DNA from: Clostridium cuniculi
Lineage (GTDB): Bacteria; Bacillota; Clostridia; Clostridiales; Clostridiaceae
Assembly: GCF_004353185.1 (NCBI RefSeq)
Contig: NZ_SMUS01000012.1
Coordinates: forward strand, 41,256 to 105,255
DNA: 64,000 nt
Reading direction: 5' to 3'
Shown: positions 18,380 through 26,434 of the stretch, one piece after another
How the letters are laid out: every line of letters starts with the position of its first letter
Numbering within the stretch: the first letter of the stretch is position 1
The notes under the pieces: generated by a model
The model's database searches: none
The model's input: the letters and a program-made list of their open reading frames with translations, nothing else
Told to the model about the DNA's origin: nothing
Position numbers and translations under genes: made by a program

Positions 18380-18649
18380 TTACTTATCATATCCAACATA
18401 AGAGCTAATTACATCATCAAATCCATCTCTATCTAATATACTTATAACTACTCCTGTAATCTCATAACTTGATGTATTATACTCTTCTCCTCTAAACTCC
18501 TTAATGCAACTTACCACATCTTCTGCTATTATCTTTGCATCAGATTCATTTAATAAGGCCTTTTGATCTCTAGTTGCATTTAATATACTTACTTCAATTT
18601 TACCTTGGTCTAACTCCTGTAATCTTCCATCTTTTTTTACTACTTTCAT
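18380..18649 (-). CDS. Stand-alone ATP-cone domain protein
   Basis: 89 residues that consist almost entirely of an ATP-cone (MKVVKKDGRLQELDQGKI...). ATP-cones bind ATP/dATP and normally sit at the N-terminus of ribonucleotide reductases or in NrdR. Here it has no catalytic or DNA-binding domain. AAGGAGG precedes the ATG. It follows a paralogous ATP-cone gene, and nrdD with its own ATP-cone is 5 kb away. A role as an allosteric modulator is possible but unproven. Confidence 0.82.
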   Translation of the reverse strand: MKVVKKDGRLQELDQGKIEVSILNATRDQKALLNESDAKIIAEDVVSCIKEFRGEEYNTSSYEITGVVISILDRDGFDDVISSYVGYDK

Positions 18650-18681
18650 TGTATTAACACCTCCTTATACTATTATTATCA

Positions 18682-18747
18682 AAAAAATAGGTTGTAACTC
18701 ATAATAATAATTAAAAAATTACTATTATTAAGCTACAACCTATTTTT
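18682..18747 (-). terminator. Hairpin overlapping end of ATP-cone gene
   Basis: 14-bp stem (18682-18695 with 18734-18747) around a 38-base AT-rich loop; on the minus strand it follows the stop of the upstream ATP-cone gene (whose TAA is inside the arm) and ends in a T-run. It separates the two ATP-cone genes. Confidence 0.7.
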
Positions 18748-19027
18748 ATCTATCATTATTGCTCTTATAACCTAAATACGACATTGCTATATCATTAAAT
18801 CCATCCTTATTGAGAGTTTCTATAATTATTGCAAAAATTTCATAAGTTGATGCAATCCCGTCATCTCCTCTTATACCTTGTAATACTTTTAGTACTCTAG
18901 AACTTAACACCTTTAAATCTGCTTCATTTATAATTGTATCACTATCAATAGATGCACCTAATATGCTACTTCTTATTTTAATAACATCTAAACTTTGTAA
19001 TCTACCATCCTTTTTTATTACTTGCAT
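18746..19027 (-). CDS. Stand-alone ATP-cone domain protein, paralogue
   Basis: 93 residues, again an ATP-cone only (MQVIKKDGRLQSLDVIKI...), with recognisable similarity along the whole length to its neighbour (shared KDGRLQ.LD..KI, YEI..I.., DGF.D...SYLGY). GGGGGTGT precedes the ATG. The tandem pair looks like a duplication; each has its own terminator, so regulation may differ. No NrdR-like box was seen upstream. Confidence 0.82.
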   Translation of the reverse strand: MQVIKKDGRLQSLDVIKIRSSILGASIDSDTIINEADLKVLSSRVLKVLQGIRGDDGIASTYEIFAIIIETLNKDGFNDIAMSYLGYKSNNDR

Positions 19028-19280
19028 AAATACACCCCCATATAAGAAAATTATACACTATTACAGAATATTTTTAAACGATTTCATGATTTATTCATAA
19101 TAAATTCTATTAATTTATTATATGTTTGTCGTATCCTATCTTTACTAAATGATATATATATGTATATTTTTTTATTATACATTTAACAAGCAATCTTATA
19201 TTAAATAAATGATATCACATTTAACATTTATTTTTTATAATCGTAAAATATACTATAAAACTTTTTTGGAGTTAAATTTT

Positions 19281-19793
19281 ATGAAGTTTATATCTAAATT
19301 TAGAAACTTATATCATTCATCACGTCAAAACTTAACACTTATATCTGACACCTTAAAAAATTCAAATTCTTATACTAATGATGCTTTAGAAAAAATAAAT
19401 AAAAGCGATTTTTCTAGTAAAACTAAATACTTTATATGGGTAGATACAAAAAACTTCAAAACTAATATCTTTAAAGGAAGTACACATTATTGGGTATTAG
19501 AGAATAGCTTTCTTTGCACTGTAGGAAGACCTAGCTCCCCTACAATAAAAGGCACTTTTTATGCAGGACCTAAAGGTTATTCCTTTGGTGAAGCACGTGG
19601 ATTTAGATGCTTATATTACACCCAAATAAAAGATAATTATTTATTTCATTCAATCCCCTATAATCTAGATGGCTCCATAAGGGATTCTCGTTTAGGTATG
19701 CAATTAACAGACGGTTGTGTAAGACTTGCTACTAAGCATGCAAAATGGATTTATTACAACGTTCCATCCGGAACAACTATATATATAACTTGA
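19281..19793 (+). CDS. L,D-transpeptidase (YkuD domain)
   Basis: 170 residues from ATG 19281, which has TTTTTTGGAG ten bases upstream; an open frame extends back to 19209 without a ribosome binding site. The YkuD catalytic region is clear: HSIPYN followed by LTDGCVRLATKHAKWIYY with the nucleophilic cysteine in DGCVR. L,D-transpeptidases form 3-3 peptidoglycan cross-links or attach proteins to the wall. Oddly neither start gives a normal signal peptide or membrane helix, although the enzyme must act outside. Either export is unconventional or the start is further altered. Confidence 0.85.
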   Translation: MKFISKFRNLYHSSRQNLTLISDTLKNSNSYTNDALEKINKSDFSSKTKYFIWVDTKNFKTNIFKGSTHYWVLENSFLCTVGRPSSPTIKGTFYAGPKGYSFGEARGFRCLYYTQIKDNYLFHSIPYNLDGSIRDSRLGMQLTDGCVRLATKHAKWIYYNVPSGTTIYIT

Positions 19794-19795
19794 AA

Positions 19796-20340
19796 AATAT
19801 TGCGAACTAAAGCATTAATGCCGTGATGCCGAAAATTAATGATATAACCTCCATTAAGTCATATAATTTCGCTAAGAATTTATATTATTATTTCCATAAA
19901 ATTAGCTAAAGCTTCGAAGTTCGCTATCGCTTACCTCAGCTTCTTAACGCTAATTTTATTACAATAATAATTAAATTCTAAAGCTTATTATATAATACTT
20001 TCTTCCGGTTATATCATTAATTTTTCTCTATCACTAGCTTTAAAGCCTAGGTCTGCAATTTAAAAGAGAAATACTATAAAGTTAATGTTTTGTGCTATAA
20101 ATTATTTTGATAGAATAATTATCTTTTAATTTAATGACCCTTATTTTATCAAGATATTAAAATACTTTTAGTTAACGACTTGTCATACAGTATGTAGTAG
20201 AAGAAATTAACTGCAAGGTTTTATGTATAGGTAGTTATGTGAAAAAAGAAAAAATGAAATATTAATTTGGAAGGGCCATTGAAATTAAGCCGTAGAAAAT
20301 AACTATTTCATTTTTTCGCTTCCACGTAACGAACAATTTA
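19796..20340. repeat. Palindromic repeat composite, copy A (two hairpin modules)
   Basis: Fills the whole gap between two convergent genes. Left module (about 19808-20050) starts with GTGATGCCGAAAATTAATGA and ends with the inverted TCATTAATTTTTCTCTATCA; it folds on itself almost end to end. It is homologous, in reverse complement, to 23778-24018 of copy B. A middle part holds AGTTAATGTTTTGTGCTA (also in copy B). Right module (about 20236-20334) is flanked by the inverted pair GAAAAAATGAAATA / TATTTCATTTTTTC and is an internally deleted version of the 23240-23590 module of copy B. No ORF of note. MITE-like or structured RNA; nature unknown. Confidence 0.75.
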
Positions 20341-20344
20341 GTTA

Positions 20345-21001
20345 TTATTCTACTTTTTCTGGTTCCTTGTAATTTATTCCCTTTGTATCTACTGTAATAC
20401 TTTCAATAACTACATCTTTTAATGGTTTATCATTTCTATCAGTTTCAACTGAATTAATAGCTTCTACTACATCCATTCCCTCAGTTACTTTTCCAAAAGC
20501 AGCATAATCACCATCAAGATGTGATGCTTCTTTAGCCATTATAAAAAATTGACTTCCTGCTGAGTCAGGATTATTTGATCTTGCCATTGATAAAACACCT
20601 GCTGTATGTTTTAAATCATTATTTGTATATCCATTACTACTAAATTCTCCTTTAATTGAGTACCCTGGACCTCCTGTACCAATTCCATCTGGATCTCCAC
20701 CTTGATTCATAAAATCTTTAATTACTCTGTGAAATATTAATCCATCGTAAAATCCAGAATTAGCTAATGATATAAAATTATTGACTGTATTAGGTGCTTT
20801 ATCTGGATATAATTCTGCTTTTATTGTTCCAAAGTCTTTAACTTTAATTATTGCTATTGGTAACTCTCCTGTTGATTCAATTGTTACTACACTTTCTTCA
20901 GTATTATTTTGATTTGAAGTATTATTTGTACATCCTACTAATCCAATTAACATAGCGCTTATTCCTACTAAAATTACGCCCTTTTTAATAACTTTATTCA
21001 T
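20345..21001 (-). CDS. Cyclophilin-type peptidyl-prolyl isomerase lipoprotein
   Basis: 218 residues from ATG 21001 (GGAGGG upstream; a start five codons earlier is less likely). Lipoprotein signal with lipobox LVGC (cysteine at 24). The remainder is a cyclophilin domain: FHRVIKDFMNQGGDPDGIGTGGPGY, split here as FHRVIKDFMNQGGD and the following glycine-rich loop, then SMARSNNPDSAGSQFFI and YAAFGKV. It should help fold exported proteins at the outer face of the membrane. Its stop codon abuts palindromic composite A. Confidence 0.92.
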   Translation of the reverse strand: MNKVIKKGVILVGISAMLIGLVGCTNNTSNQNNTEESVVTIESTGELPIAIIKVKDFGTIKAELYPDKAPNTVNNFISLANSGFYDGLIFHRVIKDFMNQGGDPDGIGTGGPGYSIKGEFSSNGYTNNDLKHTAGVLSMARSNNPDSAGSQFFIMAKEASHLDGDYAAFGKVTEGMDVVEAINSVETDRNDKPLKDVVIESITVDTKGINYKEPEKVE

Positions 21002-21042
21002 AAATACCCTCCACAAAAAACTTTGTCATTTTTTATGATATC

Positions 21043-21076
21043 AAAAAAAAGCTTAACCCTCAAGTTAAGCTTTTTT
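21043..21076 (-). terminator. Intrinsic terminator of the 44-residue ORF
   Basis: 13-bp stem (21045-21057 with 21064-21076) ending in a T-run on the minus strand, 36 bases after the small ORF. Confidence 0.8.
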
Positions 21077-21111
21077 CATCTAGACCTATATGCTATTTTT
21101 CTAAAAATTTA

Positions 21112-21246
21112 CTAAAGAGGTTCTCCATCAAAGCTTTTATATTCACTAGGATTTTTATCATTTCCTACATTATTTTGATTTTGATGAAGTTTTTGTCTTC
21201 TTTCTCCCTTTTGATACTTTTTATCTTTAAATTTATCAGTACTCAT
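21112..21246 (-). CDS. Small hydrophilic protein, 44 aa
   Basis: ATG at 21246, TAG at 21112. The product, beginning MSTDKFKDKKYQKGERRQKL and ending YKSFDGEPL, is lysine/arginine- and glutamine-rich in its first half. A GGGAG lies 12 bases upstream, which is a rather long spacing. It is followed by a terminator, and its codons look coding (few rare codons, normal amino-acid mix). Small basic proteins of this type occur in clostridia, but I cannot name the family with certainty. Confidence 0.6.
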   Translation of the reverse strand: MSTDKFKDKKYQKGERRQKLHQNQNNVGNDKNPSEYKSFDGEPL

Positions 21247-21370
21247 TTGTAAGACACGCTCCCTTCTATATTATTTTCTACAAAACTTCTATATATAATT
21301 CAAAAAACACTAAGAATTTTAATATAAATAAAAAAAAATAACCTATATTACTTGAGCTTATAAAAATTTT

Positions 21371-21409
21371 AAGGTTGATATGAATTAAATTATAATACAT
21401 ACCAACCTT
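21371..21409 (-). terminator. Intrinsic terminator of the 138-residue gene
   Basis: 12-bp stem with one mismatch (21371-21382 with 21398-21409) followed on the minus strand by T-rich sequence, just after the stop at 21416. Confidence 0.72.
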
Positions 21410-21415
21410 TTTAAA

Positions 21416-21832
21416 CTAAACTTCAAACTCTTCAATTTCTATAGAATAACTTCCACAATGCTTACAAACATTTATCATTACAATATAACTATTATCTACT
21501 TTTCCACTTTTCATTAATCTTTTAAAAGATAAACCTTCATACTCTTTATCTAAAGTACTTATTACATACTCCTCATTTTTCGTATATATATAAAAATTAA
21601 ACCCTAAGAAATCAAAAAACTTCTTTTTCTCAGCAACTCCTTCATTACAGTTTTCACAAGGGAAATCAAAAAATGCCTTTGTAAATTCAACATTCTCACT
21701 ATTATGTAATATCTCTATTATTTTTTTCTCATCTATATCTTTAATTGGATTCTCTTCATCATTTACAAAATACTCAAGATTATCTTCATTTAAAATATAT
21801 TCTTTATCATCAAAAGTAAATTTAAATTCCAT
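21416..21832 (-). CDS. DUF3785-like small protein
   Basis: 138 residues, soluble and acidic. Two CxxC pairs (CENC near residue 60 and CKHC near 124) suggest a zinc or other metal site. The sequence pattern, starting MEFKFTFDDKEYILNEDN and ending with GKVDNSYIVMINVCKHCGSYSIEIEEFEV in pieces, fits what I recall of the clostridial DUF3785 family, which has no assigned function. Single-gene unit with its own terminator. Confidence 0.65.
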   Translation of the reverse strand: MEFKFTFDDKEYILNEDNLEYFVNDEENPIKDIDEKKIIEILHNSENVEFTKAFFDFPCENCNEGVAEKKKFFDFLGFNFYIYTKNEEYVISTLDKEYEGLSFKRLMKSGKVDNSYIVMINVCKHCGSYSIEIEEFEV

Positions 21833-22015
21833 TTAAATTACCTTCCTTTCTTTTTTAAGTTTTCTTTGCATTACTTTATTGTACATAATAACATACCAGT
21901 ATTCATAAATAAAGTTATTTAATAAAAGTTTGTGTGAATTTTGTAAAAAAATTATTAACAGTTACATATTTTTAGTGTACAATATAGACTATAAAATAAA
22001 AGGAGGGGATTTAAT

Positions 22016-22615
22016 TTGAATAATAGAGATATATACATAGTTTTGTCTAGAACTGGAACTATGTTTTCTAATATAATTGCTCTTTTTACACAAAAAGAAT
22101 ACTCTCATGTTTCTTTATCTCTTGATAGCTCCTTCACTCAAATGTTTTCCTTCGGCCGCAAAATTCCAAGCAGAGTTTTACCAGCTGGCCTTGTTGAGGA
22201 AAATCTATATGATGGTGTATTTGCTATGTACCCTAACAGTAGGTGCTTAGTATATAAAGTCAATATTACTTCTGAGCAATTCAATTTTTTACAAAATGAA
22301 ATTAATAAATTTTTTGAAAATAAAGACGAGTATAAATATAGTGTTCTTGGAACAGTAACTGCTTACTTTAATAAACCTCATAAAAGAGAGTACTATTATT
22401 TCTGTTCTCAATTTGTAGCAGAGCTATTAATCAATAGTGGTATCTATAAAACGGACAAGCTTCCTGAGGTAATCAAGCCTATGGATTTACTAGAAATAGA
22501 AAATAAAACTCTTTTTTATGAAGGATTTATAAATGAAGATAGAGCTATTAGAAATAATTTCATTCTATATAACTCTCAAAGAATATCTAGAGTAATTTCT
22601 AGATTAATGTCTTAA
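22016..22615 (+). CDS. Permuted papain-fold (YiiX/NlpC-P60-like) protein
   Basis: 199 residues with a TTG start at 22016, supported by AGGAGGGG six bases upstream. Features of permuted NlpC/P60-type hydrolases are present: YSHVSLSLD near residues 29-37, where the histidine is a catalytic candidate, and FCSQFVAELL near 128-137, with the nucleophilic cysteine candidate. There is no signal peptide, so it acts in the cytoplasm or is released by lysis. Such proteins cleave peptide or lipid amide/ester bonds; the substrate is unknown. A strong terminator follows. Confidence 0.72.
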   Translation: MNNRDIYIVLSRTGTMFSNIIALFTQKEYSHVSLSLDSSFTQMFSFGRKIPSRVLPAGLVEENLYDGVFAMYPNSRCLVYKVNITSEQFNFLQNEINKFFENKDEYKYSVLGTVTAYFNKPHKREYYYFCSQFVAELLINSGIYKTDKLPEVIKPMDLLEIENKTLFYEGFINEDRAIRNNFILYNSQRISRVISRLMS

Positions 22616-22655
22616 AAAAACTCTAAAGTAGATTTAGTCTACTTTAGAGTTTTTC
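22614..22655 (+). terminator. Strong intrinsic terminator
   Basis: 17-bp stem (about 22616-22632 with 22638-22654) and T-run immediately after the stop at 22615. Confidence 0.9.
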
Positions 22656-22728
22656 TATTTCTTAACATTTATCTATATCTATTCATAAAATATACTGATA
22701 CACTATAATTAATTTAAGGAGTATATAA

Positions 22729-23226
22729 ATGTATTCAATTGATCTTCCATATCCAGAAATTAAAGTAAAAGAAAAAAATTCAAAATATATTGACTTAATC
22801 TTACTTAATTACTCTAGTGCTATTTCCGAGTTTGACGCTATAGCACAATATACTTATCATCAAATTGCATTAACCTATAGTAATAAAGAAATATCAGACA
22901 CTCTATGCGGTATATCTATTGTTGAAATGCATCATTTAGAAATGCTTGGTAAAATAATAATTCTACTTGGTGGAGAGCCAGGTTACTGGATTAATAATAA
23001 AAAGAAAAATTATTGGTCCAGTAAATTAGTAAATTATGATTTATCATCAATTAAAGATATTCTTACTATTGATATTCAAGATGAAAAAGCAGCTATTAAG
23101 CAATATAAAGAAACTATAACTCAAATTGATGATAAATATATAAATGCCGTACTTAAAAGAATTATCCTAGACGAAGAATTCCACATCCAACTCCTAGTCA
23201 ACCTTTACACCAAATACGTAAAATAA
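22729..23226 (+). CDS. Ferritin-like / rubrerythrin-type diiron protein
   Basis: 165 residues, all alpha-helical. Four-helix diiron ligands can be picked out: E near SEFDAIAQYTYH, the EMHHLE of helix two, DEKAAIKQYKE of helix three and DEEFHIQLL of helix four. It lacks the rubredoxin-like cysteine motif of full rubrerythrins. The family members act in peroxide detoxification or iron/manganese handling in anaerobes. AAGGAG precedes the ATG. The stop codon abuts palindromic composite B. Confidence 0.82.
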   Translation: MYSIDLPYPEIKVKEKNSKYIDLILLNYSSAISEFDAIAQYTYHQIALTYSNKEISDTLCGISIVEMHHLEMLGKIIILLGGEPGYWINNKKKNYWSSKLVNYDLSSIKDILTIDIQDEKAAIKQYKETITQIDDKYINAVLKRIILDEEFHIQLLVNLYTKYVK

Positions 23227-23228
23227 AA

Positions 23229-24025
23229 AATATATTACGCACCACATGGAAGCGAAAAAATGAAATATTTATTTTCCGGTAATGGTGAAATTTTCACCTA
23301 GAATTTATATAATTGATTCCGTAAAGTTTGCTAAAGTTTTTAAACTTAAGTGAGATTCAAAATTTCAATTTTGTAAATCGAACTTACACATTCGACGTAA
23401 GGAGAAGGTGCTTCCTTTTAAAAGGAAACTCACTCTTCACTATCGCTCAGAGGAGTAAGTTCAGCTAACTAAATCAAGATTTAGAGCTTCACTTTACTCA
23501 ACTTTACTCCATCAATTATTAAATTCTACGGCTTAATTTCAATCATCCCTCCAAATTAATATTTCATTTTTTCTTTTTTCATGTATATGCTTATAACACA
23601 CTCCCTTTATAGTTAATGTTTTGTGCTACATATTATTTTGATAAAATAGTTAATTTGTATATTAATATTCTTAGTTTATTTAAAAATATATATATTTATA
23701 AGTTAACAATTTATTATATAAAATATAGCAGAAGTCGTTAACTCTTAAGGTGATTACGCAGGAAATTATATCTTTTAGCTTAAGAACCAGTGATAGAGAA
23801 AAATTAATGATATTATCGGAAGGAATATTGTAATTAAGTTTTAGAATTTAATTATTTTTGGAGGAAAAGGGGCGTTAAGAAGCTGAGGGAACAAAGTGAC
23901 TTTCGAAGCTTTAGCCCCTTTTCCGGAAAAAATAATATAAATTCTTAACGCAAATTACACTAATTCCTGGAGATAATATCATTAATTTTCGTCATCACGG
24001 CATTCAAGCCCTAAAGAACAATTTA
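23229..24025. repeat. Palindromic repeat composite, copy B (two hairpin modules)
   Basis: About 800 bases filling the gap between convergent genes. Left module (about 23240-23590) is bounded by GAAGCGAAAAAATGAAATAT and ATATTTCATTTTTTCTTTTT. Middle part holds AGTTAATGTTTTGTGCTACA and AT-rich DNA with GTTAAC motifs. Right module (about 23778-24018) is one long imperfect hairpin: GTGATAGAGAAAAATTAATG pairs with its inverted copy near 23990, GGAGGAAAAGGGGC with GCCCCTTTTCCGG, around an apical loop with GAAGCTGAG. Its outer end overlaps the hom stop codon. Modules correspond to those of copy A in opposite order on the plus strand, that is, the whole composite is inverted. Confidence 0.78.
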
Positions 24026-25324
24026 GTTAAAGTCTTCTATTCTTATTATGTTTTCTATATCTTTTACTGTTCTTAAGTCATATAACTTTTCTATAGAATC
24101 ATTTATTAAAGCTTCTTTAGTTTTATGTGTTATTAAAACTAAAGCTACTTCATGACTTTCATCATTCTTTCTGCCTTTTTGAATAACTGATTTTAAACTT
24201 ACTCTATTAGAACCAAAAATAGTAGTTATTTGTCCTAATACACCTGGCTTGTCTTCAACAGTTACTCTTATATAATATCTACTTTCAACTTCATCTATAT
24301 TTTTAACTTGCTTTTCCCATAAATTATTTCTGATAATTGGATTTTGATTTTCCACTTCTATATTTTTTCTTAAAATAGCAATTATATCACTTACAACTGC
24401 ACTACCTGTAGGCAAATCACCTGCTCCTCTACCATAGAACATTAAATCTCCTACAGCATTTCCATTTATAAATATTGCATTAAATGAATCATATACATTA
24501 GCAAGTGGATGAGTCTCTGGTATCATAGTAGGATGTACCCTTAACTCTATTCTTCCATTATCATCTTTAGCAATAGCTAGTAATTTTATTGACATTCCAA
24601 AATCACTGGCATATTTCATATCTATTGGTTTTATCTTAGTTATTCCTTCTCTATATACATCATTAATATCAACTTTAGTACCAAAGGCTAAGGAAGCAAG
24701 AATGGCAAGTTTATATTGAGCATCATATCCTTCAATATCTGATGTAGGATCTGCTTCTGCATATCCTTTTTCTTTAGCTTCTTGTAATACTGAATCAAAA
24801 TCTAGTTGCTCTAGTTCCATTTTGCTTAATATATAATTTGTTGTTCCATTAACTATTCCATATAGTTCATTTACTTTATTTGCAGTTAAATTTTCATTTA
24901 TACCATTAATTATAGGTATTCCCCCAGCAACACTTGCTTCATATTGGAACATAACTCCCATTTCTTCAGCCTTTTCAAAGACTTCATCACCTTCTGTTGC
25001 AAGTAGCATTTTATTAGCAGTAACTATATGTTTTTTTGCTTCCATAGCTCTTAACATATATTCTCTAGCCGGTTCTATACCACCCATAACTTCAACTACA
25101 AGTTTTATAGAGTCATCATTTAATATCTCTTCAAAATCAGTAGTTAAAATATCTTCTGGTACTTCAACTCCCCTATTTTTATTTAAATCTCTCACTAAGA
25201 TCTTAGAAATTTCAATTTCATAACCTGATCTTTTCATAATTTCTTCTTTATTCTGATGTAATATTATATATACACCTCTACCTACATTTCCTAAACCTAA
25301 CAAGGCTATTTTTACTTTTTTCAT
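24023..25324 (-). CDS. hom: Homoserine dehydrogenase
   Basis: 433 residues, normal size. N-terminal NAD(P)-binding motif GLGNVGRGV, central catalytic domain with GIVNGTTNYILSKM and YAEADPTSDIEGYDA, and C-terminal ACT domain (VEDKPGVLGQITTIFG) that usually confers threonine feedback. It reduces aspartate semialdehyde to homoserine, feeding methionine (MetA at 14.4 kb) and threonine synthesis. No thrB/thrC neighbours. GGGGGA precedes the ATG. The stop codon lies inside the outer end of palindromic composite B, so that element probably provides its transcription stop. Confidence 0.95.
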   Translation of the reverse strand: MKKVKIALLGLGNVGRGVYIILHQNKEEIMKRSGYEIEISKILVRDLNKNRGVEVPEDILTTDFEEILNDDSIKLVVEVMGGIEPAREYMLRAMEAKKHIVTANKMLLATEGDEVFEKAEEMGVMFQYEASVAGGIPIINGINENLTANKVNELYGIVNGTTNYILSKMELEQLDFDSVLQEAKEKGYAEADPTSDIEGYDAQYKLAILASLAFGTKVDINDVYREGITKIKPIDMKYASDFGMSIKLLAIAKDDNGRIELRVHPTMIPETHPLANVYDSFNAIFINGNAVGDLMFYGRGAGDLPTGSAVVSDIIAILRKNIEVENQNPIIRNNLWEKQVKNIDEVESRYYIRVTVEDKPGVLGQITTIFGSNRVSLKSVIQKGRKNDESHEVALVLITHKTKEALINDSIEKLYDLRTVKDIENIIRIEDFN

Positions 25325-25442
25325 TAAGTAATCCCCCTTTATATTTATATCCCCAATGTATATGTATTATAAATATTATAATATATTAATTATAATACAT
25401 TTCTTAAATTTTCCATATAATAATTTTTTAAAAATAAGTAAA

Positions 25443-25478
25443 AAAATAAAAGAAGCTTTAAAAAGCCTCTTTTATTTA
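25443..25478 (-). terminator. Intrinsic terminator of nucleoside transporter operon
   Basis: Stem of about 14 bp with one mismatch and a T-run on the minus strand, directly after the last permease gene. The upstream 25325-25440 stretch is the hom leader; no T-box or riboswitch seen. Confidence 0.8.
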
Positions 25479-25486
25479 ATTTAAAT

Positions 25487-26434
25487 CTATCTTTTTCCTG
25501 CATCAAATATTTCACCAGCAGCCTTTGGTGCTTGTGAAGATTTAGAGAATATAATTAATGCAATTAATGTAACTACATAAGGGAATACCTTTAATACTAC
25601 TAATGGTATACTTGCTAACTCTGGAATTACTTGTGCAACATTTGCTAATGTTGATGCAAATCCGAAGAAGAAAGTAGATGCTAATATTCCTAAAGGTCTC
25701 CATTGTCCAAATATTAATGCTGCTAATGAAAGGAATCCTAATCCTGCAACACTTCCATTAAACTCACCAGAATATGTTACTAATATTATACATCCACCTA
25801 ATGCAGCTAATGCACCTGATATCATAACACCAATATATCTAGTTCTCATTACATTAATACCAGCTGCTTGAGAAGCTTGTGGGTTTTCTCCACAAGATCT
25901 TAATCTTAATCCAAATGAAGTCTTATATAGTAAGAATACACTTATTATTAATATTGCTAATACTAACCATGTTGTAATATAAGTCTTTGTAAATAGTAAT
26001 GGTCCTATTATTGGAATATCCTTTAATACTGGAATACTTTTTGGTAAGAATCCTAAAGTTATTCTTATATTACCACTACCAGTCATGTTTCTTGCTAAGA
26101 ATACTGTTAAAGCTCCAGCCATCATATTAATTGCTGTACCACTTATAACCTGATCTGCATTTAAATTAATACTTGCAAATGCATGTAAAAGTGAGAATAA
26201 AGCTCCAACTATTGCAGCAACTAAAAGCCCTATCCATAATGCTCCACTAACACCTGCTGCTTGAAGTTGAGATATTGTTAATGCTCCAGCAAAAGAACCT
26301 ACTATCATAAATCCATCTAACCCTATATTTACAATACCACTTCTTTCACAATAAAGCGCCCCTAAAGCAGTAATTAGCATAGGTATAGTATACGCTATTG
26401 CATAAGGAAAAATTTGTACAACTATATCCCACAT
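25487..26434 (-). CDS. Nucleoside ABC transporter permease 2 (NupQ-like)
   Basis: 315 residues with 8-9 hydrophobic segments, belonging to the BPD_transp_2 permease family used by ribose, branched-chain amino acid and BmpA-type nucleoside importers. Motifs such as YCERSGIVNIGLDGFM near the N-terminus and AGINVMRTRYIGVMISG in the cytoplasmic loop are typical of the NupQ/YufQ branch. Start codon overlaps the last base of the preceding permease stop, showing translational coupling. Forms the membrane channel with the next permease. Confidence 0.9.
   Translation of the reverse strand: MWDIVVQIFPYAIAYTIPMLITALGALYCERSGIVNIGLDGFMIVGSFAGALTISQLQAAGVSGALWIGLLVAAIVGALFSLLHAFASINLNADQVISGTAINMMAGALTVFLARNMTGSGNIRITLGFLPKSIPVLKDIPIIGPLLFTKTYITTWLVLAILIISVFLLYKTSFGLRLRSCGENPQASQAAGINVMRTRYIGVMISGALAALGGCIILVTYSGEFNGSVAGLGFLSLAALIFGQWRPLGILASTFFFGFASTLANVAQVIPELASIPLVVLKVFPYVVTLIALIIFSKSSQAPKAAGEIFDAGKR

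Noticed and set aside
19796..20340. tRNA, retron or transposase remnant in the non-coding gap
   Set aside because: No cloverleaf, no reverse transcriptase or transposase frame; the structure is long self-complementary hairpins shared with 23.2-24.0 kb.
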